Shown here: piece after piece, positions 26,109 through 35,955 of the stretch
Numbering within the stretch: the first letter of the stretch is position 1
Layout of the letters: every line of letters begins with the position of its first letter
Program-made: the position numbers and the translations under genes
Assembly: GCF_947495845.1 (NCBI RefSeq)
Contig: NZ_CANMAO010000013.1
Coordinates: 1-64,000, forward strand
DNA: 64,000 nucleotides
Source: an uncultured Endozoicomonas sp.
GTDB lineage: Bacteria; Pseudomonadota; Gammaproteobacteria; Pseudomonadales; Endozoicomonadaceae
Direction: 5' to 3'
The notes under the pieces: generated by a model
What the model saw: only the letters and a program-made list of their open reading frames with translations
The model's database searches: none
Told to the model about the DNA's origin: nothing

Positions 26109-27200
26109 TTACAGTAAACAGGGGTTACCGGGATAAGGTGCGTACATCACCAGTAATACCAGTCCTACTGAGAGCCCTGCCATTATTGCTGCTGAAGTGA
26201 TGGGGGAGCCGATGAACCACGTTAACACTTTGTTTGGCGTGTAAGGCTTTCTATCGTGATGTTTATTTGTTTTTTGAAATTGCTCCATAAGTGTTAGATA
26301 TGTGTGTTTTTTATCTGTGACTGTTTTAGGTTGTGTTTTTTGTTTTCTTTCGTAAATACCAAACGTTGATCTGTTGTTTTTGGTGAGGCTGCCGTTTTCC
26401 TTTGGCGTTGTTATGAGCAAAACAGGTTTTATTGCAGGGTGATTAATTAAATTGTCAAGAGAGTCAAGATGAGTGGTTAGGTTTTCCAGCATAACAGGCG
26501 CTGGTGAACTGAGTTGAGAGTTTGGTGCTTCGGGTGTTATTAGTTCGCTTTGAGCGACTCTGGCTTTATTGATATCCAAGTCTATGAAGCTGATTCCAGT
26601 GGCGGATGAAATGCATTTTAAAAAAAGCCGCCGGCGTGTTTTTAAATAATGGGCGTCATTAACCAGTGCGTGCTCCGGACAGTACTGTGTTTTATCAACT
26701 AGTTCTGTCGTCAGTAACTCAAGAAGTTGCAAATAAAAGGGATCATCTTTTTGGAAAAGGCTGTCCAGATTTATGTAGTCTTGCAGCCAGTGTGTTAGCT
26801 GACCTGTGTCTGACTCTGTAACCATTTGCTGAAAGACTTTCACTTGCACTGGGTTGAAGTTGGCTTTTGATTTAATCAGTGTTGATATACTGCTTTCAGG
26901 CTCGCGAATAATACTCCTGGCTAATAGTTGAAAGAATTGCCTTGGTCTGGATTGGTGTATTGCCTGTAATGCATGGAATGTTTGCCTGAAGTACTCTGAC
27001 GGCGGTTCTTTGTATTGTCTGGCTTTTTTGTACTCCAGCTTGTGTACGTTTAAAGGTTGTTGGATGAACTGGTCATCAGTTATGTTGAAATACTCAATGG
27101 CATTTATCTGAGTGATTATAAAGAAGCATAAGATAGCAAGCAGTAAGCGGTAAATAACAGGCTTCTGGTTTTGTAGCGATAGAAAGTGTGTTTTGTTCAT
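26109..27200 (-). CDS. Hypothetical membrane-anchored protein
   Basis: About 363 residues, not recognised. An N-terminal hydrophobic segment (RLLLAILCFFIITQINA, near 18-35) looks like a signal peptide or anchor, and a C-terminal segment (SAAIMAGLSVGLVLLVMYAPY) is a probable transmembrane helix near 335-355. Between them is a polar, mostly helical region with a Lys-, Thr- and Asn-rich linker near 280-325, suggesting a periplasmic domain tethered at one or both ends. I chose MNKTHFLSL (27200) over the upstream ATG at 27257 because it gives a sensible signal sequence. The gene is more A+T-rich than its neighbours and converges on typA, so it may be accessory. Confidence 0.65.
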   Translation of the reverse strand: MNKTHFLSLQNQKPVIYRLLLAILCFFIITQINAIEYFNITDDQFIQQPLNVHKLEYKKARQYKEPPSEYFRQTFHALQAIHQSRPRQFFQLLARSIIREPESSISTLIKSKANFNPVQVKVFQQMVTESDTGQLTHWLQDYINLDSLFQKDDPFYLQLLELLTTELVDKTQYCPEHALVNDAHYLKTRRRLFLKCISSATGISFIDLDINKARVAQSELITPEAPNSQLSSPAPVMLENLTTHLDSLDNLINHPAIKPVLLITTPKENGSLTKNNRSTFGIYERKQKTQPKTVTDKKHTYLTLMEQFQKTNKHHDRKPYTPNKVLTWFIGSPITSAAIMAGLSVGLVLLVMYAPYPGNPCLL

Positions 27201-27348
27201 CGTATCGTGCCAACAGGTTTTAGAGTGAGACGCGCTAGAGGCCAATAGGTTCAACATCTCTGGAAAAGACTCGATAACTCTTTGCCGGCACTGCTATTTG
27301 CGGTTATGGTAATCCTTATGTCTTGGCGTCTTCCCGAAAGGATTTTCC

Positions 27349-28302
27349 ATGCGCACCCTGTACCCTGCCATCAAACCATATGCCACTCACCATCTTCAGG
27401 TGGATGATATTCACGAATTGTATATCGAAGAATGCGGCTCCCAAGATGGGATTCCCGTACTTTTTGTTCATGGTGGTCCTGGAGCTGGTTGCACTGACAA
27501 AAGCCGGTGTTTTTTTGATCCTGAAAAATACCGAATTATTTTGTTTGACCAGCGTGGTTGCGGGCAGTCCAAGCCCCATGCAGAGCTCAAGCAGAATGAA
27601 ACATCGCTCTTAATTGAAGACATTGAGAAAATTCGTGAGATGTTGAGCATTGAGCAATGGTTGTTGTTTGGTGGCTCCTGGGGATCAACGCTGTCGCTGC
27701 TGTACGCTCAGGCTCACCCGAAAAGGGTGTCAGGTTTGATTCTTCGAGGTGTTTTCCTTTCCCGTCAGCAGGACTTTGACTGGCTGTATAAAGAAGGCGC
27801 CAGTCGGGTGTTTCCTGATCACTGGGCGCATTTTCTGGAGTTAATACCGAAGGCAGAGCAGGGCGATCTGCTGGAGGCGTATTACCAGCGTCTGTTTGGC
27901 GATGATGAGCTGGCGAGAATGAATGCAGCCAAGCACTGGTCATTGTGGGAGGGGAATATCGCAACCCTGCGGCCAAATCATGAGTTGGTTGATCATTTTT
28001 CAGAGCCTCATCTTGCGCTGTCATTGTCCCGTATTGAGTGTCATTACTTCCGCAATCATTCTTTTATCGATGCCGATCAGATTCTGGAAAATATGGGGCT
28101 GATTGCCAGTATTCCCGGCGTGATCATTCACGGGCGCTATGACATGATCTGCCCACTGGATAACGCTCAAGCATTAGCCGATCACTGGCCTAAGGCGGAT
28201 CTGCAGATTATTCGGGACGCCGGTCATGCTTCTTGCGAACCTGGTATCAGCGATGCATTGGTGCGAGCTACTGACGATTTTGCCCGGCGTTTATCTTCAT
28301 AA
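27349..28302 (+). CDS. pip: Proline iminopeptidase
   Basis: A 317-residue alpha/beta-hydrolase of peptidase family S33 that removes N-terminal proline from peptides in the cytosol. The oxyanion motif HGGPGAG and the nucleophile motif GGSWGSTLSLLYAQAHP (Ser near 113) are present, as are the catalytic Asp region HGRYDMICP and the His in DAGHASCEPG. Length and motifs match bacterial Pip closely. AAAGGA precedes the ATG. dtd follows 34 bp downstream on the same strand. Confidence 0.92.
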   Translation: MRTLYPAIKPYATHHLQVDDIHELYIEECGSQDGIPVLFVHGGPGAGCTDKSRCFFDPEKYRIILFDQRGCGQSKPHAELKQNETSLLIEDIEKIREMLSIEQWLLFGGSWGSTLSLLYAQAHPKRVSGLILRGVFLSRQQDFDWLYKEGASRVFPDHWAHFLELIPKAEQGDLLEAYYQRLFGDDELARMNAAKHWSLWEGNIATLRPNHELVDHFSEPHLALSLSRIECHYFRNHSFIDADQILENMGLIASIPGVIIHGRYDMICPLDNAQALADHWPKADLQIIRDAGHASCEPGISDALVRATDDFARRLSS

Positions 28303-28336
28303 ATGACATGGTTTTTAAGGACATTGAGTAGTATTG

Positions 28337-28777
28337 ATGAAAGGTTTAATTCAGCGGGTTAAGCACGCCAGTGTTGTGGTAGATGGTGAAACGGTCGGTC
28401 AGATTAATGAAGGGATTTTATTATTGTTGGGCGTAGAAAAGCAGGATACAGAAGCTACCGCGGATAAATTGCTGGAGAAAGTCCTTAAGTATCGAATTTT
28501 TAGTGATGAACAGGGGAAGATGAATTTGGGTTTGAAAGACGCTGGAGGTGAGTTGATGGTTGTTTCACAGTTTACCCTGGTGGCTGATACCCGTAAGGGA
28601 TTAAGACCTGGCTTCAGCTCTGGTGCAACGCCGGAGCAGGGTGAGAAGCTTTATGATTATTTTGTTCAGCGTGCAAGGTCTCTGCACAATGGAGTGGCTA
28701 CCGGCCAGTTTGGTGCAGATATGAAAATCACATTGCTGAATGATGGCCCAGTGACTTTTATGCTGGATGTTGGATAA
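28337..28777 (+). CDS. dtd: D-aminoacyl-tRNA deacylase
   Basis: A 146-residue Dtd that hydrolyses D-aminoacyl-tRNAs and glycyl-tRNA(Ala) to protect translation. It shows the N-terminal LIQRVKHASVVVDGE, the active-site SQFTLVAD near residue 77 and the Gly-cisPro motif NDGPVTFMLD near the C-terminus. I use the ATG at 28337, which gives the family's length and first residues; a TTG just upstream is in frame. Pairing with pip is common in gammaproteobacteria. Confidence 0.93.
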   Translation: MKGLIQRVKHASVVVDGETVGQINEGILLLLGVEKQDTEATADKLLEKVLKYRIFSDEQGKMNLGLKDAGGELMVVSQFTLVADTRKGLRPGFSSGATPEQGEKLYDYFVQRARSLHNGVATGQFGADMKITLLNDGPVTFMLDVG

Positions 28778-28984
28778 ACCCAGTCGGGGTTGTTTGTGTC
28801 ACATCACGATTTTATGTTCGGGGAAATAATGCTTTTTACTGCAGCCTCGATTTGTAGGTGAGCGTGTTTAAAAAACGTGCCAAGGTTAACGCGTAGACTG
28901 ACTTAGCAATTAAGTGGCTCAGGACTCAAATAATGCTATACCTGCCATGACATCGCGACAGGTAAAGCCTTATCAAAAATACCT

Positions 28985-30727
28985 TTACATCTGTTCTACC
29001 GTCTCAATCCCCAACAGATCCAAGCCTTGCTTCAGAATTCTGCCAGTCAATGCGCAGATCTGCAGTCGGCTGTTTTTCAGTTCAGGAGAAACGCCTTCCT
29101 TATTGACCGGGCAGGCTTCATAAAACTTCATAAACGCACCGGAAATCTCGTAGAGATAAGCACAGAGCTGATGTGGTAAACCTTCTCTTGCGACAGATTC
29201 AAGGTTTTCGCTGAAGCGGTTCAGTTGCAGTGCTAACTCTCTTTCTGCATCATTTTCAATGAGAATGTCGCCGGTTACGTCGGATTCATTGACCCCCGCC
29301 TTGCGGAAGATACTGCGAATACGGGTGTAAGCGTAGAGCAGGTATGGTGCGGTGTTGCCCTCAAAGGCGAGCATGTTGTCCCAGTCAAATACGTAATCGC
29401 TGGTGCGGTGTTTGGACAGATCAGCATACTTAACCGAGCCAATGGCTACTGCACGAATCACATTGACTTTCTGTTCTTCAGACAGATCGCCGGATTTTCT
29501 GGCGATCAGTGCCGCGGCTCTTTCTTCCGCTTCGTCCAGCAGGTCAACCAGTTTGATAGTGGTGCCAGCACGGGTTTTAAATGGCTTGCCATCTTTGCCC
29601 AGCATCATACCGAATGCGTGATGTTCCAGAGATAAGTGATCCGTAGCAAAACCCGCTTTACGGGCGATGCAGTAAACCTGGTCAAAGTGTTGGCCTTGAC
29701 GAGCATCCACATAATACAGAACACGATCTGCGTTCAGGGTGTGGCAACGGTGTCGAATGGCCGCCAAATCCGTAGTCGTGTACAGGAAGCCACCGCCGGA
29801 CTTCTCGACAATCACACCCATGGGCTCGCCATCTTTGTTCTTGAACTCGTTCAGAAAAACAACTTTGGCACCATTGTCTTCAGTGAGCAGGCCTTTTTCA
29901 TCCAGAATTTTGATCACGGCGTGGAGGCTGTCGTTATAGGCGCTTTCACCCATAACATCATCCATGGTCAGAGACACGTTCAGTCGATCGTAGACTTCCT
30001 GATTGTGCTCCAGCGTAACATCAACCAGTTTTTTCCAGAGCTTGAGGCAGAATTCATCGCCAGCCTGCAGTTTCACCACATAACTTCTCGCGCGGGTGGC
30101 AAAATCCTGATCGTCATCAAAGCGTTTTTTAGCTTCCCGGTAAAAGGTTTCCAGGTTGCCCAGCTCCATGCTGGTGGCTTCCTGGCTCTCTTTTTCCAGG
30201 TCTTCCAGGTGGGCGATGAGCATGCCGAACTGAGTGCCCCAGTCGCCCAGATGGTTCTGGCGAATCACCTTGTGACCCAGAAATTCCAAGGTGCGAACAG
30301 CCGCATCACCAATAATGGTGGAGCGAAGGTGCCCAACATGCATCTCTTTAGCAACGTTGGGTGCGGAGTAATCGACGACAACCGTCTGGCTATGATCGGT
30401 TTTGGCAACACCAGCGCGAGGGTCTTTCACCGCGCTCAGCAGAGTGTTGGCCAGCCATGGCGCATCCAGGTAGATGTTGATAAAGCCCGGGCCGGCAATC
30501 TCTACTTTGTTGGCAATGCCTTCGAGATCAAGGTGATCAATCACGTTCTGCGCGAGTTCTCGCGGATTCATGCCCATTTTTTTGGCGGCAGCCATCACGG
30601 CGTTGCACTGGTAATCACCAAAATTGGCCTTGGCACTTGGGCGAACCATGGCTGGAGTATCTTCTGGAGCACCCGCAGCGATAAGCGCTTTGATGACCCT
30701 GTCTTCAAGCAGCTTGAGAATGTTCAT
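28985..30727 (-). CDS. argS: Arginyl-tRNA synthetase
   Basis: A 580-residue class I aminoacyl-tRNA synthetase that charges tRNA-Arg. An N-terminal Add1 tRNA-binding domain, the HIGH-type motif HVGHLRST (near residue 132) within [12 protein letters not shown], a Rossmann core and a C-terminal DALR anticodon-binding domain ([18 protein letters not shown], near 490-580) are present. A canonical KMSKS is not evident, as in many ArgS. In Pseudomonas the gene is co-oriented with the SPOR gene and hslVU; here it points the opposite way, with a family A repeat in the divergent gap. Confidence 0.96.
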   Translation of the reverse strand: MNILKLLEDRVIKALIAAGAPEDTPAMVRPSAKANFGDYQCNAVMAAAKKMGMNPRELAQNVIDHLDLEGIANKVEIAGPGFINIYLDAPWLANTLLSAVKDPRAGVAKTDHSQTVVVDYSAPNVAKEMHVGHLRSTIIGDAAVRTLEFLGHKVIRQNHLGDWGTQFGMLIAHLEDLEKESQEATSMELGNLETFYREAKKRFDDDQDFATRARSYVVKLQAGDEFCLKLWKKLVDVTLEHNQEVYDRLNVSLTMDDVMGESAYNDSLHAVIKILDEKGLLTEDNGAKVVFLNEFKNKDGEPMGVIVEKSGGGFLYTTTDLAAIRHRCHTLNADRVLYYVDARQGQHFDQVYCIARKAGFATDHLSLEHHAFGMMLGKDGKPFKTRAGTTIKLVDLLDEAEERAAALIARKSGDLSEEQKVNVIRAVAIGSVKYADLSKHRTSDYVFDWDNMLAFEGNTAPYLLYAYTRIRSIFRKAGVNESDVTGDILIENDAERELALQLNRFSENLESVAREGLPHQLCAYLYEISGAFMKFYEACPVNKEGVSPELKNSRLQICALTGRILKQGLDLLGIETVEQM

Positions 30728-30883
30728 GCATGAATCCCTGATTAAAACTGGGGGGAATGCTATCGAAAAAGGGGGTGTCTCTCAATAGACATGGCTCAAA
30801 GGTTGCGCTGGTATCGAGAAGCGGTGAATGATGCGGCAAATAATGGTATCTTCGAACTTTAAATGGATGCCGCTGGCAATGTG

Positions 30884-31011
30884 TATACCCAAAGGATTTC
30901 AAGTTGCTACGCGGCGGCAACCGAGTGAATCCCCATGAGCCTACGAGTAGTAGGTGATTGGGGTGAACGAGAGCAGCCAACAAAGTAGCAACATGAAAGG
31001 CGACGGGTATA
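30884..31011. repeat. Family A palindromic repeat, copy 2 (128 bp)
   Basis: The same 128-bp layout as copy 1: TATACCCAAAGGATTTC at the left end, CAACATGAAAGGCGACGGGT near the right end and a CCTACGAGTAGTAGG centre. It lies in the argS/SPOR divergent region and ends 13 bp before the SPOR start codon. Confidence 0.85.
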
Positions 31012-31024
31012 AAAGTAAAGCGTT

Positions 31025-31624
31025 ATGACAACCAAATCAAACAGTAACAAACGAGGAGCAAGCCGGGCAAGAAGCGGCGGTAAAACATCAAAAACACCTT
31101 TGCCGGGTTGGTTGTGGTTACTGGCTGGCTTATTGATCGGTGTCTTTGTTGCTTTTCTGGCCGGCCTGACGCCATCCGCAAAGGATGTGCGCAGTGTAGC
31201 GGATCAGGTTGCATCGGCTCCGGAGGCAGGTGAAAAGAAAGAAAATCAGCCCGTGTTTGATTTTTATACATTGCTGCCTGAGTCTGAGGTTGCCGTTCCC
31301 GCAGTGACACCGGAGCCGGTACGAAAAAGCGTTGAACAAAAAGCCAGTAAACCCAAAGCCACCGCTGAAGCGCCTAAGCCGACTCAGTCCGCAAAATATC
31401 TGCTGCAGGCAGGTTCCTTTAGGAATATCAGCGATGCGGAGCGTCTGAGAGCCCGATTGCTGTTGGAAGGGTTGTCGCCCAAAATTGAAAAGGTCAATGT
31501 AGGCGGCGGAGAAACCTGGCATCGTGTGCAAATTGGCCCGTTCTCCGATAGCGCTTCTCTGAAGAATGCTCAAACAGTACTGTCGAGCCATAATATTGAT
31601 AGCCTGCTGCTGCAGCTCAAGTAA
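31025..31624 (+). CDS. SPOR-domain (FtsN-like) membrane protein
   Basis: A 199-residue bitopic protein. A basic cytoplasmic N-terminus (about 1-35), one transmembrane helix (WLWLLAGLLIGVFVAFLAGL, about 37-56), a flexible periplasmic linker rich in Pro, Lys and Glu and a C-terminal SPOR domain (about 120-199, starting KYLLQAGSF) are visible. SPOR domains bind denuded glycan strands at division septa. The position before hslVU matches the FtsN-like SPOR gene found there in many gammaproteobacteria, though linker sequences do not allow a firm FtsN call. Its promoter must lie in or beyond the family A repeat. Confidence 0.82.
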   Translation: MTTKSNSNKRGASRARSGGKTSKTPLPGWLWLLAGLLIGVFVAFLAGLTPSAKDVRSVADQVASAPEAGEKKENQPVFDFYTLLPESEVAVPAVTPEPVRKSVEQKASKPKATAEAPKPTQSAKYLLQAGSFRNISDAERLRARLLLEGLSPKIEKVNVGGGETWHRVQIGPFSDSASLKNAQTVLSSHNIDSLLLQLK

Positions 31625-31753
31625 ATCTCAATTCTGACCACGGGGAGAGAATCTCTCCTCGCTCCCTTGATAATCTCTATTATCCTCCCCATATACAATT
31701 CAGTTATTTACTGGTTTTCCGTTGGTTATCTGTTTTTAGAAAAGGAGCGAACC

Positions 31754-32296
31754 TTGCAACAGTATCGTGGTACAACCATTCTGTCGGTCCGCCGTGGCGG
31801 CAGTGTCGTGATCGGTGGTGATGGCCAGGTTTCGCTGGGTGATGCCGTCATTAAAGGCAATGCTCACAAAGTACGCCGTCTTTATAAAGGTAAGGTCATT
31901 GCCGGTTTTGCCGGAGGCACCGCCGATGCGTTTACCCTGTTCGAACGTTTTGAAGCCCAGCTGGAAAAGCATCAGGGGCGTTTGGTGAAATCGGCCGTAG
32001 AGTTAGCAAAAGAGTGGCGAACCGAACGAGCGTTGCAGCGTCTTGAAGCCATGTTGATTGTGGCGGATGCGACGGCATCTCTGATCATTACCGGTAATGG
32101 CGATGTGATGGAAACGGAAGATGGCATTCTGGCCATTGGTTCCGGTGGTTTCTATGCCCAGGCTGCGGCCAAAGCATTGTATGAAAATACAGACATTGGC
32201 GCCCGGGAGATTGTTGAAAAAAGCCTCGGCATCGCCGCAGACATCTGCGTATACACCAATTCCAACCGTGTGATTGAAGAGCTGCCAACAGCCTGA
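31754..32296 (+). CDS. hslV: ATP-dependent protease peptidase subunit HslV
   Basis: The 180-residue proteasome-like peptidase of the HslUV (ClpQY) complex. The catalytic Thr follows a short propeptide ([16 protein letters not shown]), with the family signatures [14 protein letters not shown] and [22 protein letters not shown]. The frame is open from 31667, but the start is the TTG at 31754, preceded by AAAGGAG at 31741-31747; this places the mature Thr at the expected position. hslU follows 42 bp later. Confidence 0.95.
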   Translation: MQQYRGTTILSVRRGGSVVIGGDGQVSLGDAVIKGNAHKVRRLYKGKVIAGFAGGTADAFTLFERFEAQLEKHQGRLVKSAVELAKEWRTERALQRLEAMLIVADATASLIITGNGDVMETEDGILAIGSGGFYAQAAAKALYENTDIGAREIVEKSLGIAADICVYTNSNRVIEELPTA

Positions 32297-32338
32297 TTGC
32301 CGTATCGAGTAAGAATTGAGTAATTTGAGAACAACATT

Positions 32339-33685
32339 ATGTCGGATATGACTCCCCGCGAAATTGTCCATGAGCTGGACAAACACATTATCGGCCAGGA
32401 CGAAGCAAAACGAGCTGTTGCCATTGCATTGCGTAATCGCTGGCGCCGGATGCAGCTCAATGAAGATCTGCGCAATGAAATCAGCCCGAAAAATATTTTG
32501 ATGATTGGCCCAACCGGTGTCGGTAAAACCGAGATCGCCCGTCGTCTGGCAAAACTGGCGAATGCGCCGTTTATTAAAATCGAAGCTACCAAATTCACAG
32601 AAGTGGGTTATGTGGGTCGTGATGTAGAATCCATTGTGCGTGATTTGATGGATGCCGCCATCAAAATGCTCCGCGAAATGGAAATGGAGCGCGTTCGCCA
32701 TCGTGCGCTGGACGCTGCAGAAGATCGCATTCTGGATGCACTGTTGCCACCACCACGTTCTTTTGGTGAAGAGTCTCAGGGTGCCTCAAAAGAGGACAGC
32801 TCTACACGACAGGTGTTCCGCAAGAAACTCCGTGAAGGTGAGTTGGACGATAAAGAGATCGAGATCGATGTGCGCGAAGCCGCCATGGGTGTAGAAATCA
32901 TGGCGCCACCAGGCATGGAAGAAATGACCAGCCAGTTGCAGAACATGTTTTCCAACCTGAACACCGGCAAATCCAAAGCCCGCAAGCTGAAAGTAAAAGA
33001 CGCTTTGCGTATTGCTCAGGACGAAGAAGCCGCCAAACTGGTCAATGAAGATGAGTTGAAAGCCAAAGCGGTGGACGCGGTTGAGCAGAATGGCATCGTT
33101 TTCCTCGACGAAATTGATAAGGTTGCCAAACGTTCCAGCGGTGCCAGTGCAGATGTATCCCGTGAAGGGGTTCAGCGTGACCTGTTGCCATTGATTGAAG
33201 GTTGTACTGTGTCTACCAAGTACGGCATGGTGAAAACCGATCACATTCTGTTTATTGCGTCCGGTGCCTTCCATCTGGCAAAACCATCGGATCTGATTCC
33301 GGAGCTTCAGGGTCGATTACCCATTCGTGTGGAACTGAAAGCGCTGTCTTCTGATGACTTTATGCGCATTCTTACGGAGCCAGATGCATCGTTGACGGAA
33401 CAGTATCAGGCGCTGATGTCCACTGAAAATCTTAACATCGAATTCCAGGATGACGCCATTCGTCGTCTGGCAGAAGTGTCGTGGCAGGTGAATGAGCGCA
33501 CTGAAAACATCGGTGCTCGCCGGTTGCATACAGTAATGGAGCGTTTGCTGGAAGAGGTTTCCTTCAGTGCAGCGGATCTGGCGACGAGCCAGGAAGGTGC
33601 GCCGCTGAAAATCGATGCGGCCTATGTGGATCAGCATCTTGGTGAATTGGTGCAGGATGAAGATCTGAGCCGTTACATTCTCTGA
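32339..33685 (+). CDS. hslU: HslU ATPase, unfoldase of the HslUV protease
   Basis: A 448-residue AAA+ ATPase that unfolds substrates and feeds them to HslV. Walker A is [17 protein letters not shown] (near 60), Walker [12 protein letters not shown] (near 255); the pore motif [16 protein letters not shown], the intermediate domain (about 110-240) and the C-terminal sensor-2 region ([15 protein letters not shown]) are present. The C-terminus, SRYIL, matches the HslV-activating tail. In an operon with hslV. Confidence 0.97.
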   Translation: MSDMTPREIVHELDKHIIGQDEAKRAVAIALRNRWRRMQLNEDLRNEISPKNILMIGPTGVGKTEIARRLAKLANAPFIKIEATKFTEVGYVGRDVESIVRDLMDAAIKMLREMEMERVRHRALDAAEDRILDALLPPPRSFGEESQGASKEDSSTRQVFRKKLREGELDDKEIEIDVREAAMGVEIMAPPGMEEMTSQLQNMFSNLNTGKSKARKLKVKDALRIAQDEEAAKLVNEDELKAKAVDAVEQNGIVFLDEIDKVAKRSSGASADVSREGVQRDLLPLIEGCTVSTKYGMVKTDHILFIASGAFHLAKPSDLIPELQGRLPIRVELKALSSDDFMRILTEPDASLTEQYQALMSTENLNIEFQDDAIRRLAEVSWQVNERTENIGARRLHTVMERLLEEVSFSAADLATSQEGAPLKIDAAYVDQHLGELVQDEDLSRYIL

Positions 33686-33697
33686 TTAATTTTGCAG

Positions 33698-33760
33698 GTC
33701 GGTAATTCAGCAAGAATTGCCGACGTAACAGCCCGGTTGGTGGCAGCCTGCTTGCCAACC
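33698..33760. repeat. GTCGGTAA-type hairpin and adjacent palindrome after hslU
   Basis: GTCGGTAATTC (33698-33708) pairs with GAATTGCCGAC (33714-33724), the same family as 3131-3197. A second stem, GGTTGG to CCAACC (33735-33760), follows directly. Neither has a T-tract. Together they fill most of the hslU to DUF971 gap. Confidence 0.6.
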
Positions 33761-33777
33761 TACAGGATAGCCTGACA

Positions 33778-34155
33778 GTGACATCGAAAATTCCATCTGC
33801 CATCAAACTTCATAAACAATCCAATGTTCTTGAAATTCAGTTTGGCCATGAATCGTTTCATCTGGAGGCTGAGTTTCTTCGTGTGCTCAGCCCATCTGCA
33901 GAAGTACGAGGCCACGGCAACCCGGTGTTGCAAACCGGCAAGTTGCATGTAGCACTGACCGGTGTGCAAATGGTTGGGCAATACGCCATTAAACTGATCT
34001 TTGATGATGGGCATGATAGCGGTATTTATGACTGGAATTATCTTTATGAACTCTGCCATGAGAAGCAGCGTTTCTGGGATAGTTACCTGCAGACCTTGAG
34101 AGAGGCGGGTGCTAATCGGGATCCGGATGTATCGGTGGTCAAGCTGTTTCAATAA
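33778..34155 (+). CDS. DUF971 (gamma-butyrobetaine hydroxylase-like N-terminal domain) protein
   Basis: A 125-residue protein. The pattern of LHKQSNVLEIQF, ESFHLEAEFLRVLSPSAEV and YAIKLIFDDGHDSGIYDW..LYEL matches the DUF971 family, which corresponds to the N-terminal domain of gamma-butyrobetaine hydroxylases. The stand-alone bacterial protein has no settled function; links to Fe-S cluster proteins have been suggested. GTG start with AGGATAG upstream. Its place just after hslU is conserved in Pseudomonas. Confidence 0.85.
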   Translation: MTSKIPSAIKLHKQSNVLEIQFGHESFHLEAEFLRVLSPSAEVRGHGNPVLQTGKLHVALTGVQMVGQYAIKLIFDDGHDSGIYDWNYLYELCHEKQRFWDSYLQTLREAGANRDPDVSVVKLFQ

Positions 34156-34483
34156 GGTGGATGGAGTGGCTGTTTCTCAGAGCGTTAGCGGTATTTCAGG
34201 CTGGCACTATTTTGTTTGATTGGTTGGAAGCGTCATGGCTGGTATTTTCTACTGACGCACGCCGGCATTTGCCAGTACAATAGCCCACCATAAGTAGTTG
34301 ACCAAATGAAATCATATTTTCTGAGCAAGTGGCCAGCCACTCTGCTGTGTTACAACTCTGGTCACATAGCTACGGCTATGCTCCCGTCGTTGTGCCTTGC
34401 ATAGTAACTGTCCACTCACCCAGAAATATTCGATTCCATTTGCACAACTACTTAAGACTGATCAGACTTTGCCGGGAAGGGTT
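34156..34483. other. Gap between the DUF971 gene and ubiE
   Basis: About 135 bp with no recognisable gene or clear terminator, then a full family B repeat (34291-34454), then 29 bp carrying the ubiE ribosome-binding site (GGGAAGG). In the Pseudomonas order I recall, polyhydroxyalkanoate genes occupy this interval; they are absent here. Confidence 0.6.
34291..34454. repeat. Family B repeat, full copy, inverted orientation
   Basis: Termini TAAGTAGTTG and CAACTACTTA are exact inverted repeats. CAGAAATATTCGATTCCATT is the reverse complement of the family signature at the other copies. It ends 29 bp before the ubiE start and makes the ubiE frame appear falsely open upstream. Confidence 0.85.
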
Positions 34484-35299
34484 ATGACAGGCACTGATAA
34501 ACGCTCCAATAACAACAGCGACAGACAACAGCAGGATGTCGCTACCAATAACGCGACCAATAGCACAACGCACTTTGGTTACCGCGATGTGCCCAGTAAA
34601 GATAAAGAGAACCTGGTGGCGGGTGTCTTTCATTCGGTGGCCAGCAGTTACGATGTGATGAACGATCTGATGTCCATGGGTGTTCATCGCTTGTGGAAGC
34701 GGTTCACGATCGAGCTTTCTGCCGTTCGGCCGGGGCAGAGTGTTCTGGATATTGCCGGTGGTACCGGTGATCTGGCACGAAAGTTTTCCCGTTTGGTGGG
34801 CGACAAAGGCCGGGTCGTCTTGTCGGACATTAACGAATCCATGTTGCGGGTTGGCCGGGATCGTCTGATTGATCAGGGCATTGTTGGCAATATGGAGTTT
34901 GTGCAGGCCAACGCCGAATGCCTGCCATTTCCGGATAATACCTTTGACTGCATTACCATTTCGTTTGGTCTTCGTAACGTTACCGATAAGGATGCGGCAT
35001 TACGCTCCATGTGTCGTGTATTGAAACCCGGTGGCCGTTTACTGGTGCTGGAGTTTTCCAAAACCAATAATCCGTTGTTGACCAAAGCTTACGATACCTA
35101 TTCCTTTACGCTGTTACCGGCCATGGGGAAACTGGTGGCGGGAGACTCAGAAAGTTATCAGTATCTGGCTGAAAGTATTCGCATGCATCCGGATCAAGAC
35201 ACGCTGGAAGGCATGATGAAAGACGCGGGTTTTGTAAATACCACCTATCACAATATGACTGGCGGCATTGTTGCGCTCCATAAGGGAGTGAAGCCCTGA
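34484..35299 (+). CDS. ubiE: Ubiquinone/menaquinone methyltransferase UbiE
   Basis: A 271-residue SAM-dependent C-methyltransferase of ubiquinone (and menaquinone) synthesis. Signatures are [25 protein letters not shown], the SAM motif [15 protein letters not shown], the later [20 protein letters not shown] and [14 protein letters not shown] polar N-terminal extension of about 30 Asn/Gln-rich residues precedes the conserved part. I chose the ATG at 34484 (GGGAAGG upstream); the frame upstream runs through the family B repeat. It overlaps ubiJ by one base, with ubiB following. Confidence 0.95.
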   Translation: MTGTDKRSNNNSDRQQQDVATNNATNSTTHFGYRDVPSKDKENLVAGVFHSVASSYDVMNDLMSMGVHRLWKRFTIELSAVRPGQSVLDIAGGTGDLARKFSRLVGDKGRVVLSDINESMLRVGRDRLIDQGIVGNMEFVQANAECLPFPDNTFDCITISFGLRNVTDKDAALRSMCRVLKPGGRLLVLEFSKTNNPLLTKAYDTYSFTLLPAMGKLVAGDSESYQYLAESIRMHPDQDTLEGMMKDAGFVNTTYHNMTGGIVALHKGVKP

Positions 35300-35940
35300 T
35301 GGTGGATCCGGTCATCACAACCGGTTTGCTGGCAGCGTTGGAGCGGCAGGTGAATGCCGTTCTTGCTCTGGATCCGGTGACGTTAAAGAAGCTGCAACAT
35401 GAGTTTGGTAAAGTTGTCAACTTTCGTTGCACTTCCCCCAGCTTTACCTCATCGGGATGGAATGTTTTTGTGCACTTTGAGCAGGACGGCATTCGTCTTG
35501 CCAGTGTGTGTGAGGCATCGGTTGATGCGGTGTTTGAAGGTTCTGCCGTCGCGTTTTCGGTGTTGGCCGTTAATCGGTCTCTGCCGTTTGATCAAGTGCA
35601 GGGTTTAACGGTGACTGGCGATGAAAAACTCATCGATCAGCTGCAGCATTTGCATCAGCAGCTGGAAATTGATTGGGAGCGCCCGCTGTGTGAGACCTTT
35701 GGCGATATTCCCGGCCATATGATGGCGCAAAGTATTCGCTTTATGGGTAAGCACCTGCAGCGTGGCCATCAGATGATGACCGATAATCTTGGGGAATACC
35801 TTCAGGAAGAGATCGGGCTGATTCCTTCCCGCATTGAAGTGGAAGGGTTTGCCACAGAAGTGGAACAACTGGCAGCGTCTTTGAGCCAGCTTGAAGAACA
35901 GATACTGCCGTTAATTCATAATAAACGCCGGTCGGAATAA
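35299..35940 (+). CDS. ubiJ: Ubiquinone biosynthesis accessory factor UbiJ (SCP2 domain)
   Basis: A 213-residue UbiJ-family protein with an N-terminal SCP2-like lipid-binding domain (about 1-110) and a C-terminal helical region (about 150-210, LEVEGFATEVEQLAASLSQLEEQI, coiled-coil-like). UbiJ and UbiK assist the soluble Ubi complex with hydrophobic intermediates. The start overlaps the ubiE stop (TGATG), and ubiB begins 15 bp after its stop, giving the canonical ubiE-ubiJ-ubiB operon. Confidence 0.9.
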   Translation: MVDPVITTGLLAALERQVNAVLALDPVTLKKLQHEFGKVVNFRCTSPSFTSSGWNVFVHFEQDGIRLASVCEASVDAVFEGSAVAFSVLAVNRSLPFDQVQGLTVTGDEKLIDQLQHLHQQLEIDWERPLCETFGDIPGHMMAQSIRFMGKHLQRGHQMMTDNLGEYLQEEIGLIPSRIEVEGFATEVEQLAASLSQLEEQILPLIHNKRRSE

Positions 35941-35955
35941 ATCGGGAGCCTGTCG

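Noticed and set aside
29636-30733. A 365-codon frame antisense to argS
   Set aside because: It is fully overlapped by argS, which has all family motifs; the translated product has no domain features or credible start.
34397-34483. N-terminal extension of ubiE
   Set aside because: The extra codons are translated from the family B repeat and are not similar to UbiE; a good ribosome-binding site precedes the ATG at 34484.
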